Below, one piece after another: positions 24,212-36,430 of a stretch of DNA of 64,000 bases. Below the pieces are notes generated by a model. That model did not search any database. It saw nothing but the letters and a program-made list of their open reading frames with translations, and was not told the DNA's origin. The DNA comes from Hedera helix (lineage: Eukaryota > Streptophyta > Magnoliopsida > Apiales > Araliaceae), in NCBI GenBank assembly GCA_947179155.2, contig OX359265.1, positions 57,113,040 to 57,177,039 on the forward strand. Reading direction: 5' to 3'. Position 1 is the stretch's first letter, and the number at the start of each line of letters is the position of its first letter. The translations under genes were made by a program, and so were the position numbers.

Positions 24212-27042
24212 GACCCCGAATTTTATGAAATACAAAATTTAATTTTTCTTCATATAAATATTTTTTTTAAACAGTAAGTGGTTAAATCGATAAAGTTAAA
24301 AGTTAAGGATGTTATGTGCAAATTTTATTTTGTCGGACAATATTCGCTTTGTCGGGGAATATTCGTTTGGTCGGGGAATATTCGTTTGGTCCGACGGCGC
24401 CGAAATAATAAATTATTGGTGGACCCCACAACAGAATATTTGTCGGATATAGAAAACGACAGAAGTAACCTTTTTAAATAAAAATAGTCAACGGAACTGT
24501 TAAAATACCGGTGATAAAAGAATAGTAGCATACGGTAGTTTATGGTATTTTCTGTAGCACACGGTACTCTACAGTAACACACGGTATTGCATAGTGTCTC
24601 ATATTATTGGTCTGATAATTGACACCGTAACTGTTACGCATCATTTCATCGATAATTGTCACTGCATAATATTTTATATTATCAATTCAATAATTGTTGT
24701 TACACAGTATTTTGCATTATTGATTTAATAATTGTCATTACACTATATTTTATATCATTGAGTCAATAATTGTTGTTGCACTGTTTTTAAAATTATTGAA
24801 CCTAATAATTGTCACAGTAACATATGCACAGTAATTCACATTATTGAATCAATAATTGTCATTACACAGTAACGTATGCTTTATTTTACATTATTGTTAT
24901 CTCTATTATGATGTTATTTAAACAGTTGTATTTCATTAATTTATTGACTTGATATCTAAGAGCTAACTATACTGTATTTATAACAATTAGTCATAATAAT
25001 TGAATTGATAAAGTTATTTGTTTATAATATAAAGTTAGGTGATTATTAGGTGATATGAAATGAATGGTGTAGATTAAAGTGTGAATAATTAAATTGATTT
25101 GTTTATAATATAAAGTTAGGTGATTATTAGGTGATATGAAATGAATGGTGTAGATTAAAGATAATATAATATTTGAAATGGATGGTGTAGATTAAAAGAT
25201 GATCTTTAAATGAATGGTTTAGATTAAATGAATGATAAGATTTTTGGCTATAAATAGAAGCCTTAACTTAAGGATTTTTCATAAACTTCCTTACTTGTTC
25301 TTTCTTTCTCTCTCTAAATACTTCTTGTGAAAGTTCTCTCTAAGTGTGCTTAAGTCATCTTGAGTATTTGTGAAGATCTATAAGTATACGTGTACTGTTC
25401 AAGTTAATCAACCTCATTTAAATCAATATCCAGTCACGTGTTACGGTAAGGGATACCATCTTTTTCATCTTCCATTATTCAAACGTACTATGGTAAGGGA
25501 TTATCATTATTTGATTCTCGATAATAATATTGTTTCTTCCTTACTCATAAGACGTGCCTTTTATTTCCATGTATTAAATTGTGGGAATAACCTTACGGAG
25601 CGGATTGCCGCCTGTTGGTGAATAACCTTTCGTATTCATTCATTATTAATCTCTGAGCATAACCTTACGGAGCGGATTGCCGCCTGTTTGGTGAATAACT
25701 CTTTGTACTCAAATTCTATTAAATTGTGGGAATAACCTTACGGAGCGGATTGCCGCCTGTTTGGTGAATAACTCTTTGTACTCAAATTCTATTAAATTGT
25801 GGGAATAACCTTACGGAGCGGATTGCCGCCTGTTGGTGAATAACCCTTTGTATTAATTTCCTTCACCTTTTGTTAATCAAACCTGCTACGGTAAGGGATA
25901 TTATTTTCTTTCATACTCCTAAATCGAAATTTATTATGGAACTATTGTTTCTATAATTCCTGAAAATATTATATGTTCCATAATAGTTGAACTTCATTAT
26001 TTCAACTGAACCTTCCTATTTACGTGAACCTTTCTATTGAATTGTAACCGTTATTCTGAACTGTGGATCTTGAATATCATTTTTAAATTTCACTCCACAT
26101 CATGTTGACAATTTGGACATTATTTGAATCTGTACAAAGTAAACTTCCGATACTTATTGTTATCCTATTTCTTCTGTTCATCATTTATATCATTCTAATC
26201 ATCCAAAAATCAAGCTGTTGTGAATATCTGTGGCCGGGGGCACAGATGTGATATATTTGTTGAACAGATGATAGGTTAAAGGCGATATAATAGGTTAAAG
26301 GCGATACATCTGTTCGGTGTCTTTTATGGCACGTGGTGAATGTTCTCTTTGGCCCGTAGTGCAAAGATGAACTGTTGTTTGGTATGATTATGACCAAAGG
26401 CTGAATCTGGTATAATCATGACCGTTGGTGTTATATTGAATGTCTTTGGCCCGTAGTGCAAAGATGAACTGTTGATGTGCATGATTATGATCAGGAACTG
26501 TGAATTTGTATTATCTTGACTAATGATATTTCAGATGATAAAAGTTGATGATGTTTTTCCTAAAAAGAGAACCGAGTGGACATTATAGTCTGCATTATTC
26601 TTCTAATAGATTACTCATTCCGCTGCTATTATTGATCTGAACGTTGTTTAAGAATTTAACTGCAGTTTTTGATATAAACCTTGTAGTCTATTGTATTCTA
26701 TCAAGAACTCAACTGTTGAAGACTAATGATAATTTATTTGTCATTATCTTAGTCATGATATTCTTTACTGGGCTATTTGAGCTCACCCTTTCTTTTGTTC
26801 CATTGTTTTTCAACAGGAGATGAAAACATAACAGGGTCTAGCCGGGGAATGGAGTGAGGGTCCGAGGAATAGTTATCATAGTCTTCACGTTTTGTAAAAT
26901 AGTGTGGCAATAATAGTGAAGACTTAGTTGTGTATTATTATACACTGTATTGTTGTACGTTGTGCTTTGTTGTAATAATTTTGTTGTAGTATTTTGACGA
27001 CTCAAGTTTGGGCTGTGTGGGTTCAGATTTGGGGGCGTCACA
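24207..27042 (+). repeat. 3' LTR (2836 bp)
   Basis: Same length as the 5' LTR. Internal repeats, TATA box (about 25247) and 73-bp array (about 25587-25870) are conserved. Ends CGTCACA at 27042, followed by the ATATT target duplication. Confidence 0.95.
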
Positions 27043-27047
27043 ATATT

Positions 27048-29430
27048 TGTATAAAATACTTTTAAAAGAAAAATTATTTAATTTTATTTTAGGAAATCCT
27101 TTTTTCTTACACCTTTTATTGTAGATGTTCATTTCCTGAATTAAACTAGAATGAAACAAATAAAGTAAAGGTATTCAAAGAAGAATATGGAAAGAAAGTC
27201 AAACATTAGCCATCTCAAATTCATCATATTTGAGTAAGAAGAAAATTCTTACATTTTTTTGTTTGTTTGTGTATTAACCCTATGTTACTGGAAAAATCAC
27301 AAGTATTACACAAGAAATAGAAAAAATACATACTAGGAAGATATACTGATATATATTTTTACGAGAAAATAGAATATGAGAGACACCTTACGTTCCCTTA
27401 TAATAATAATTTTTTAAAAAATTATACAAATACCTTTTTATATATAATATAAAAGAGAGTATATAATAAATTCACGCAATTATATGCGGCTTTCTTCATC
27501 TCTCTTATTACCTATTCTTATTGTTTTGGATTAACTGTGGCAAAAACAATAGAAAAATAAAAGTATTTTATCTTGTTCAAAAAATGAAAAAAAGGAAAAG
27601 GAGGAGGGTTGTCTTATGCATTTTATGATATAACTAAATACAACTCCGCGCGTTGCGGCAGGATTATTTGTTTTGTTTAAAAAAATTAAAAATTGTTTAG
27701 ATTAATCACCAATCAATTTGAGATAATATAAAATAAAATTATGGGATATAATATCAATTTAAAATTGATGCAATTTTGGGATATAATATCAGTTTAGATT
27801 TGTATTTATGAGATAATATTAAAAAAAAAATTGTCTGATTAAGGAATTTAAAAATTAAAAAAATTATGCATGAATTTTTTTTTGTAAATAAAGTTCTAAA
27901 TCCCAATGATGGGATAATATTACATATTTTTTTGCTTGAGAATTATTTTTAAAAAAATTAAAAATTCAAATTATTGGATAATATCATATATTAGAGTAAA
28001 GAAATATGACAATTATTGGATAATATCATATAAAATTAATGGGATTTTAATTGGATAATATTCTAGACTGAATTAATTTGATAAGATCAATTTGAGATTG
28101 CTTAAATTATGCAATATTTTTTGTGGTAGAGTTATTTGCAACAACTTTGGGAGATAAAAAACAATAATATTATATTTACAAATCCGAATGTATTGGATAA
28201 AGTAATTATGGATTTAGTTTCGAATCCTAATACAATATTTACGGAGAAGTTTTATTTTTGGTTGGGAGAGTTGCCAGAAGTTGGGGATCTAATAATATTA
28301 TCAGATAATTAATACTACATGTAAAAAAAATTAAAAATTGTTGCATGATAGTCATACCATGGATTTGATGCAATTTTGTAATCACAACATATTTATTGGT
28401 TATATTACAATTTTATTGTGTAATTATGGAATTAATATTATTATTTTTGTGAGATAAAATTATTTTTTATAAGTTTAATACATAGGCGTGAATTGTATGA
28501 GTTAAAATAATTTTATTGTCCGTGAGAATAGTATGAATGTAAAAATAATTATTTTTATGGTGAGTATGGTCTGATTTTTTAAAGCCAGAAAAATATAAAA
28601 ATATCCAATTGTGAGATGTGATATGTATATCGAATTAAGATATGTTGAATTATTCTGTGTATGTGAAATAATTAAAAAAATGGGTGTATTAAGGTTTCAG
28701 TGAAAGTGCAAGCTGCGAGTGACATTTCCAGTAATGTTTCATCATAGAACGACACGTGGCATAAGTTTAGATTTAACGTGGGATTGAGATAAATAGTATA
28801 ATATTACGCTGTAATATAATTAATGTTGTTATATAAGTGTAAATAAATTGTATAATATTACGTTATAATATCATTAAATTAGAAATGATAGCATTTTTGC
28901 AGTTGAAATTAACAGAGCACTTGAGATTATCAAAACAGTTTAGATATGTATTGATTTTGTTTTTAGGATATAATAATTATGTTTGAACATAATTAAATTT
29001 AGAATTGTAGTGATCGTATAGATTATAACATACATTATAAAAATAATTTTGTTATTATTTGTGTGTGGTATAATATTATAAATGGTATATAATGATTAGT
29101 AAATTGTATTTTTTTACTTGTTTAAGGTATAATGTGTAGTATAATATTATAAAATACGAAAAACATGAGTAATGGTTCAGCTCAATTTTGTTATTATTTA
29201 TTTAATAATAATATGTATGATATAATGTAAAATATAATATTATAAATGGTATATAATATTTTAAAATTCCAAAAGCCGGATTTAATGGGTAATTATGATT
29301 AGTAATTTGGGAAGTAAGTTATATGTATGGTATAATTATATAAAATGTATAATATTAGAAAATTATAAAAAGTGGAGTAAATTCCCAAAATCGTAATAAG
29401 GATTGAGGGTATTAAATACGTAAGACATGT
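27048..29430. other. AT-rich region with GGATAATAT repeats; possible Helitron
   Basis: No gene. TCCGCGCGTTGCGGC at about 27645-27659 is a GC-rich palindrome-like motif of the kind seen near plant Helitron termini, just after an AT-rich leader (TATAACTAAATACAAC). From about 27720 to 28090 the motif GGATAATAT or GGATATAATAT recurs roughly nine times at irregular 30-90-bp spacing. No 3' CTRR hairpin end was identified, so the Helitron assignment is tentative. Confidence 0.3.
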
Positions 29431-30215
29431 GTTTCATTATGAGAAATCCACTTGTCAAGCAACGATGTTATGTACTGCATTTTAGTATATATAATAGATT
29501 TATACATTGATGAACATGCGAGTCTTTTTAGCTTATCCATCATGAAAAACGATATAATATTTATCATAAAATGTTCATCAAAATACTTATCCTCTCTCCG
29601 ATCCATATAATTTTTCCTAAGGAAATAAAATTAGAATTATGCGTTAGTCAATACAATATCACAATCTTTTATATACACACACAAACATAATATTTGCTTA
29701 ATTTCTTTAAAAAAGAACAGAATATTAGTTGTTAAGCAAAGGAGTCTTAAATTCAAATTCCTTGTGAATAGAGAAAAAGAAACCCATTGCTTTTCATTTC
29801 ATTGTAATTGAATTCTTAAGTTCTTATATAGCCTTATCCGGTCTCCAAGCAGCATTATTTTTGTCCCGTAACTTCCCATTTCAAAACACGTGTCAAAGGT
29901 CTGAAATTCAATTTGACGAAGAGCCCATTGGCCAAATGAAGCCCGAGCCTGATTCAGCATATATTCTTATCGGCCTGTTCGTGTAACGGGATTGGATCAG
30001 GAGCAGCATATCGCTATCATATTAAAATAATGAGTGATTCTACACTTATCTTTAAATTTGATCCATAAGCCTTACCCTCATATAAGATAAAGAAATATGG
30101 TCCCACTTTATTTGCAAAATACAAATAAAATGGAACCATACTCTTTCGTCTTTTTTGCGGGTAGAGCTAGAGGGTAAATTTTGAGGATAAGTCTAGAATT
30201 TTTCAAAAATAATTA

Positions 30216-30261
30216 CTCCATCCGTCTCAAAATAATCAATAGTATTTTGAAACCGATGAAG
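30216..30261. mobile_element. 46-bp internally deleted Stowaway
   Basis: TA, then CTCCATCCGTCTCAAAATA, six bases, then the imperfect complement TATTTTGAAACCGATGAAG, then TA. Both terminal repeats abut each other almost without interior, flanked by the TA target sites at 30214-30215 and 30262-30263. Confidence 0.65.
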
Positions 30262-30354
30262 TATATTATTAAGTATGTCTCGGATAAACCTTATCAAGTG
30301 AGAAACATAAAATGTAAAAATAAAAAAAAAAGTCCTTCATTTAGGACAAGGGTA

Positions 30355-30715
30355 GAAACTAAGTCATGTTTATTTGTAATGATTATAATTTCAGAATTAT
30401 AATTTCGGAATTATAATTTATGATATTATAATTCGTGAGATTATAATCCCAAGATTATTAATCCTAAAATTAAATAATTTTTGGGATTACAATATATGGT
30501 TGCATATGGTATTAAATAGTCTCTATATATTAAGTCATTTTATAATCTATGAACTAATAGTCTCAAGTCCAAATTTAAAAATAAACAAGACACTTGAGAT
30601 TAATAGGTTTATCTCAATTGTAATTTTTACCAATAAACATAATTTTGAAATTATAATACATGTTTTAAGAGTATAATGCCGGAATTATAATTCTTATAAA
30701 TAATCATAACTTAAA
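30355..30715. mobile_element. MITE-like element, related to a copy near 56.0-56.45 kb
   Basis: The segment begins near ATGTTTATTTGTAATGATTA, contains dense palindromic AATTATAATTT motifs and GAACTAATAGTCTCAAGTC, and ends near CTTATAAATAATCATAACTT. The beginning and end are roughly inverted. Diverged but collinear motifs recur at about 56028-56450. Confidence 0.45.
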
Positions 30716-33700
30716 TGTGTAATATTGCAAAATCACATAATATTAAAAAAATCCTTAACTACAAAGTACCTTTCTTTTTCTTTCTTTTTTGATATTAGAA
30801 AGGTGGATATATAGCTGCAAAGGAGTATATCACTAGCAGTTTGGGCTCCTCAACTAATGGGTCTACTTCATTCATGCTTTGGGGCATCATGTTTCGGTGG
30901 TTAGTTTAGTTGAAGCACCTTTACAGTATTGTTTTTCTTATTCTTCAGCCACTCAAAACTTCTTTCATACACTGATTGAGCTGAGAATCTTTCTCATGAT
31001 AAAGATATGCTCTCTTCAATTTGCATTTTAGGCTAAACCTTTTGATTTTAGAATGGGGCCCACTTACTTTTAGCAAAAGACACATATATCGACATATATG
31101 AATGCATGCATGATTCCCTGGTACTCACTGCTGAGTTTATTATTCTCCTTTGTGAACCAAAATAAGACTATTAAAGGAGAAATTATTCGGACTCTTAAAA
31201 ATAAATGAGCAGCATTTTTTTTTTAACATAATAATAGAGTCCATAAAGATTTTATTATTTATGAATCTCACAATTATATATGAGAGAGAGAGAGTATTTT
31301 ATTTATTTGTTCATGGGACATTAAATAATTTTTTGCATTAAAGGGGCTGTTGAGCATACATGGATCAATTAATTAGGGCTAGCTGTTGTGTATGGAAATG
31401 CTTTTTATTTACCAACGACATTGACATTCATGGACCAAAAAAGTTTCTGTATGGGTGCCACGAAGAAATGTGCACCTCCTTTATAAAAGATGTTACCGGT
31501 AAATAAATATTTAATTATATAAATAAAATCATTAAATTGTCAATGAATGAAAATGACAATTTACGTGAAATGATCAATTTTTGTTATTATTCGAATATAA
31601 TATACTATTATGGATCAGTAACTAATTAATTTTAAAGGAAAATGATAATTTTAGAACAAAAATATTTTCTGTGGCCTAATCAATGTATTATATATTTACA
31701 ATGTACGTGCATATATGGAATACTTCCGCAAATTTAACATTGTCCAGTAATTATTTTAGGTTACAGTAAACCTTTTGCTATGTTATTATTCCTCTTTAAA
31801 GCTTATGATATGGAGTAATATTAATATATTATATACTAGCTATGCTATGCCCAAAATAAAAAGTGCTGCATTGGATAATTATAAAAAAAAGTCAACTATT
31901 TTTGCTTGACCGAAGGAATTAAATTGCAAAACATTGTTCATATAAAAAAATCCTTTCTGAAAATAATTGAATTTTTTGTGCATGTAAAACAAACAACTTT
32001 CCTAGTTGCCTTGCCATATTCACAGAGCATGAATGTATATATATATATATATATATATATAAATATATATACAATTAAAGATGCCTTAAAAGCAACAACA
32101 ACTAACTAGAGTTGGTACTCCATACTAGACAAATATATTTATATGGTAATCTCATCTTATTGGTTACTGGGAAAAGAAAAGTAAACAAATAAATCATAGG
32201 ATTAGTTTGTGTAGCTCTTGACATTTTTATGTGTTATAGAATTGTAGTACTATTTCCTCCCGTTGAATTAATTACTATTCCTTTCGATACAAAATTAAAA
32301 TGGTATATAAATTTTACTTTTATATATCTAAAAATAGATCGCTAATATTTATTGAAAAATAACATCCCCTCAACCTTAATCAGGGGCAATATTGACAAAT
32401 AAGTGAAATAGTAGAGGAAGAAGATCAAAATGTAGTAGTGCTGCAGAGTCATCTGACACGGGCGGCAGCAGTACAAACTCAGAGATATACCAAAAGCAGA
32501 GAAAGTGTACTCTACTCACTCACTCACTCAAACTCTGTTATATGTACCAACTTTCAAACTTGCAGCATTCTCTCCGCTTAAGGCCTAAGCCCTGATTCAA
32601 GTTTGACTGACTTTTCAAAGTAAATGTGAGGTATTTTTGTAATTAAAGTTGATGTTATTTTTTTTAATTTTTTAATAAAAATAGATTTTATAATTAATAA
32701 TATTTTTAATAGTTATAATTAGATTGTCTAATATGAAATAAGTTTGATTAATTTTTAATTTTTAAATACTTTAGAGTGACTTCTGAATGCCAAAACTATC
32801 ATATAGTATTTTAGAATAGAGAAATTATATTTTTTTCCAAGCATTTAAGATATATATATATATATATATATCCCTCTTTTTCACATAAAAAATCATTTTT
32901 AAATTTTAAACTAATTTTAAAATTAATAAATTATAGTTATAATTATTTATATAATTATTTTCAGTTGTTAATTATAGTTATAATTATTTATATAACTAAA
33001 TAAATTAGTATTAATTTTGAATTTTAAGATTTTACACATAAATTTAAAAAATCAAAATATATTTATAAATCAATAGTTTGAAATTTTTAAGAAGTCATTA
33101 GATGAAATTAAAGAAAAGGTGTAATGGAGAGGAATGAAAATAGTTTAACTAAAAATTACTTAATTTGTTATTATTATTACATAAAAAGCCCTTTTTATAA
33201 ATTTTTGTTTGTTCTCAATAAAATAGCCATCTTTTTAATATCTTACTAAATTCGTTTCATATTATTTGATTATTATTAATTTTTTAAAATTAATTTAAAT
33301 TTAAAATTAATATATATTATTTTTATTTTAATCAATATAATAATTAATATTATAAATTATCTAAAAAATATTACTCATTCTAAGTTTTATTGTTTCATAA
33401 TTTTTAATGAATCATCTTGATATTAAATTTTAAAATATTTTAAATTAACTTTTAAAAATTAATAATAATAAAATAATTTAAAACAAAAAGAGTACTATCA
33501 TTATTAAGTTAAAATTTTATTTTATTAAAAATAAATAGAAAATAAAAAATTTGAATTCTAATATGTTCATAGATTTTACAAACGAGATTTCTTATGTAAA
33601 ACTGATTTTTGCACGTCGTGATATGTGTTGGCAGCTCGAGAGCATCAGATCGCTGCTTGCTTTTACTTAATTGCTTCTACGAATTTGAAATCTTCGGCGA

Positions 33701-34152
33701 GCAGGAGGGAATAAGCCCACGCTCCAACCCCGAGGCGTTGGACAGGTGATAAACGCAATCCTGACCGTTCGTTTAGAAAGAAGGTGAAGATAAAATGTTG
33801 ACCTACAGAAATAAATACTGGAAGAAATTAATTGAAGTGGACCACAGTGTTCAGCGGATTCAGGACCATTGATTCTCCATCACTCATCAATTATATGGAT
33901 CAACCGAATTTATTTATAACTGCCAAAACAACAGAATGAATTTATGGGAGAACATTTTGACAGATAAAGATCACGCAACTACTTTATTTTTCATAAATAT
34001 TTATTCGTTGAAATTCAAGATAATATGACGAGATCATGAAAATGTTTTTTTTTCTATGATTATATTTTAACGGAAATACTTTTTTTTGTTTTTTATATTT
34101 CTACAAATTTCAGTTCACACACAGCGGTAATTTCTCGGATCTTTTACATAAG

Positions 34153-35630
34153 TATACAATTTTTAGAAAATAATTACAAAAATAGTGCACTAACAAAAAT
34201 AATTAAAAAAAAGTGCACTAACAAAAATAATTACAAAAAGAATGCAAAGGAGAGAGAAAGAAAATATAGAGGAGAGGGAAAAGAGGACACCTGTCCCCTA
34301 CTTCCTCCTTCCCCCCCCCCCCCCCCCCCGCCTCCTCCCTCCCGCTCCCGCTCCCGCTCCAGCCTCCGCCTCCTCCTGCCCCCTCCCCTCCTCCGTCCCC
34401 CATCCCCCTCCCCCTTCGCCTGCCACCTCCTTCCCCGCTCCCCGCCTGCCTCCCCGCCTCCCTTCGTCCCCCCTCCCCCTCTAACCTGCCTCCTCCTTCC
34501 CCCTCCCCACCTGCCTCCTCCGGCCCCCCTCCCCTTCCCGCCTGCCTCTTCCTCCGTCCCCCCTCCCCACCTGTCTCTTCCCTCCTCCGTCCCCCCTCCC
34601 TACCTCCCTCCTCCCGTCCCCTCTCCCTCCGTCTCCTCCCTCCTCCGTACCCCTTCCCCACCTACCTCCTCCCTCCCCCCGTCTCGTCCATACAAAGGTA
34701 ACCAACCTTGTAATACAAAGGTAACCAAACCTTAATATAGAAGGTAACAAACTTTTAATACAAAGGTAACCAAACTTTAATACAAAGTAATCAATCCTTA
34801 GTACATAGGTAACCAATCTTTAATACACAGGTAACCAAACCCCTGATACAAAAGGTATCCAACCTTAAAACAAAGGAAACTAACCTTTAATACAAAGGTA
34901 ACTAAACCTTAATACAAATGGTAACCAATCTTTAATACAAATGTAAGCAAACTTTAATGTAAAGGTAATCAACCCTTAATACAAAAAGGTAATCAAACCT
35001 TAATACAGATGTAACCAACCTTTAATGCAACGGTAACCAAAAAGTAGGCGAAGGAGGCGTGGGGAGGGGGTGACCACCATGATCAGATCTGGAGCCACCA
35101 CGAGGGGAGGAGGAGGGGCGGAGTCAGGGGGATGAGGGGCGGGGATGGGGGAAGGAGGTGCGGGATGGGGAGAGGAAGGGGATGAAAGACGGAGACGAGA
35201 GCAGGGGGGGCGTCGGAGGGGCTGGGGTGGGGGTGGTGGTCGGGGGGAGGAGGGGTGGGGGCGGGAGGAGGCTGGGGGAGAAGGGAGAAGGCTGGGGGAG
35301 ATGAAGGGTGGGGACGGGGGGAAGCGGGCGGAAGGGATGGGGTGGGGGTGGGGGTTGGGCGGTGGAGGGGCGGGTGCGGGGAGGAGGAGTGGCGCCACTA
35401 ACTATGGAGAAGAGAGAAGATGTAGGAGATAAAATGGAGGAGAGAGAGAAAGGAATAAAAATCATCTAATTTGGATTTTGAAACTTGAAATTAACTACCC
35501 ATTAAATCACGTAACTAAATTAAAAGAATAAAAATGCACTAATTTATAAATTAAATATTGAAGATATACTAATTTTAAAAATATTTTATATATGCACTTT
35601 TATTGTAATATTTAAAAAAAATGTATTAGT
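34153..35630. mobile_element. Foldback-like element with C-rich arm, 22-bp repeats and G-rich arm
   Basis: The ends are imperfect inverted repeats: left near ATACAATTTTTAGAAAATAA and TTACAAAAATAGTGC (34153-34190), right the complement (GCACTTTTATTGTAATAT, about 35594-35630). Inside, 34286-34690 is almost pure C/T on the plus strand, including C19 at 34311-34329. 34689-35042 is about 16 tandem copies of a 22-23-bp unit (ATACAAAGGTAACCAAACCTTA). 35043-35400 is strongly G-rich. The long open frames here are compositional. Superfamily unknown. Confidence 0.55.
34689..35042 (+). repeat. About 16 copies of a 22-23-bp minisatellite
   Basis: Diverged tandem units of the form ATACAAAGGTAACCAAACCTTA, with indels of one to three bases between copies. 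They occupy the centre between the C-rich and G-rich arms of the surrounding element. Confidence 0.85.
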
Positions 35631-35707
35631 CCCTAATTTCTCGCCCCATTGGATAAAAAAGAGTGTGGGTAAACCACCATCTTTACGGTCCATCAAATTT
35701 ACGGCCC

Positions 35708-36010
35708 AATTAGTATTTCACCACCTGACCAGAAAACTTTATCATGCATCTGAGCATTCATAATGTTTCATACTGTTTTTCGATATCATTGAAATCGACG
35801 GTCATGATGCATAGTCGTCTTCACTGCTCAGTCCACTATTTACAAAAATATTCTGAGCCAAATTAGTATTTCACCACCTGACCAGAAAACTTTAACATGC
35901 ATCTGAGCATGCATAATGTTTCATATTGTTTTTCGATATCATTGAAATCGACGGTCATGATGCATAGTCGTCTTCACTGCTCAGTCCACTATTTACGAAA
36001 ATATTCTGAC
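35708..36010. repeat. 153-bp tandem duplication upstream of the LRR kinase
   Basis: Two units, 35708-35860 and 35861-36010, about 97 percent identical by eye. Each contains TTTCACCACCTGACCAGAAA and CGACGGTCATGATGCATAG. They lie about 420 bp upstream of the receptor kinase ATG, in its likely promoter. Confidence 0.9.
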
Positions 36011-36430
36011 CCCACTTGATATGCCGCATAGAAAAATCAGAGGCTCGAACTTTTTATTTATTTATTTTTATATTTTATTTTTTTCAATCTCATTTTATTT
36101 TTTTATTTTTTCGATCGAAGTACCTTTGTCTCTTGTTTCTCACCGTTTTCCCTTAGTCCAAGAGCCAAGAGGAGTGAAGGGCCTGGAGCTTGCTAGCTTT
36201 GATTTTTCACTGCACGCCTTCATTGAAAAGAGATTCCAACTCTTGATCCCTGTTCTGCAAGTCAATACAAAATCAAAAAGAACAAGGAAGAAACTAGAAA
36301 CTAAAATTAATACCCAGTAACCAGAACATGTTTTTGGGGAGAGAAAATTAACTGTACAATACTACTAGAGATAGAGAGAAAGAGGCAAAGAAAAAAACAC
36401 CATCTCTAGCCATTTTTGCCCAAACAAAAC

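Larger units (their letters stand above)
17808..27042 (+). mobile_element. Young non-autonomous Ty3/gypsy LTR retrotransposon
   Basis: A complete 9235-bp LTR element flanked by a perfect 5-bp target duplication ATATT (17803-17807 and 27043-27047). The LTRs are 2836 bp each, begin TGTAAGACCC, end GGCGTCACA and differ at seven positions by eye. Internal part (3563 bp): tRNA-Met-type primer site, unrecognised ORF, retropepsin, remnant of the RT N-terminus, RNase H, integrase and polypurine tract. Domain order PR-RT-RNaseH-IN makes it Ty3/gypsy. The long LTRs and the integrase C-terminal extension (YEEVPVKILDKKEQ) suggest a Tekay/Del-like chromovirus, inferred. The RT core is missing and pol carries a frameshift and two stops, so it cannot move without help. 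Confidence 0.95.
29431..34150. other. AT-rich intergenic DNA with small TE remnants
   Basis: No gene recognised. Contains a 46-bp mini-Stowaway (30216-30261), a MITE-like segment (about 30355-30715) and TA microsatellites at 32035-32060 and about 32851-32872. Two islands of higher GC at 32410-32600 and 33600-33850 have no coherent reading frame. They could be UTR or promoter remnants of an unidentified transcript, or relics of an element. Confidence 0.4.

Noticed and set aside
34218..35465. Several overlapping open frames rich in G, R, P or S on both strands
   Set aside because: They follow from the C/T-rich and G-rich composition of the repeat element. They appear in multiple frames at once and have no domain features.
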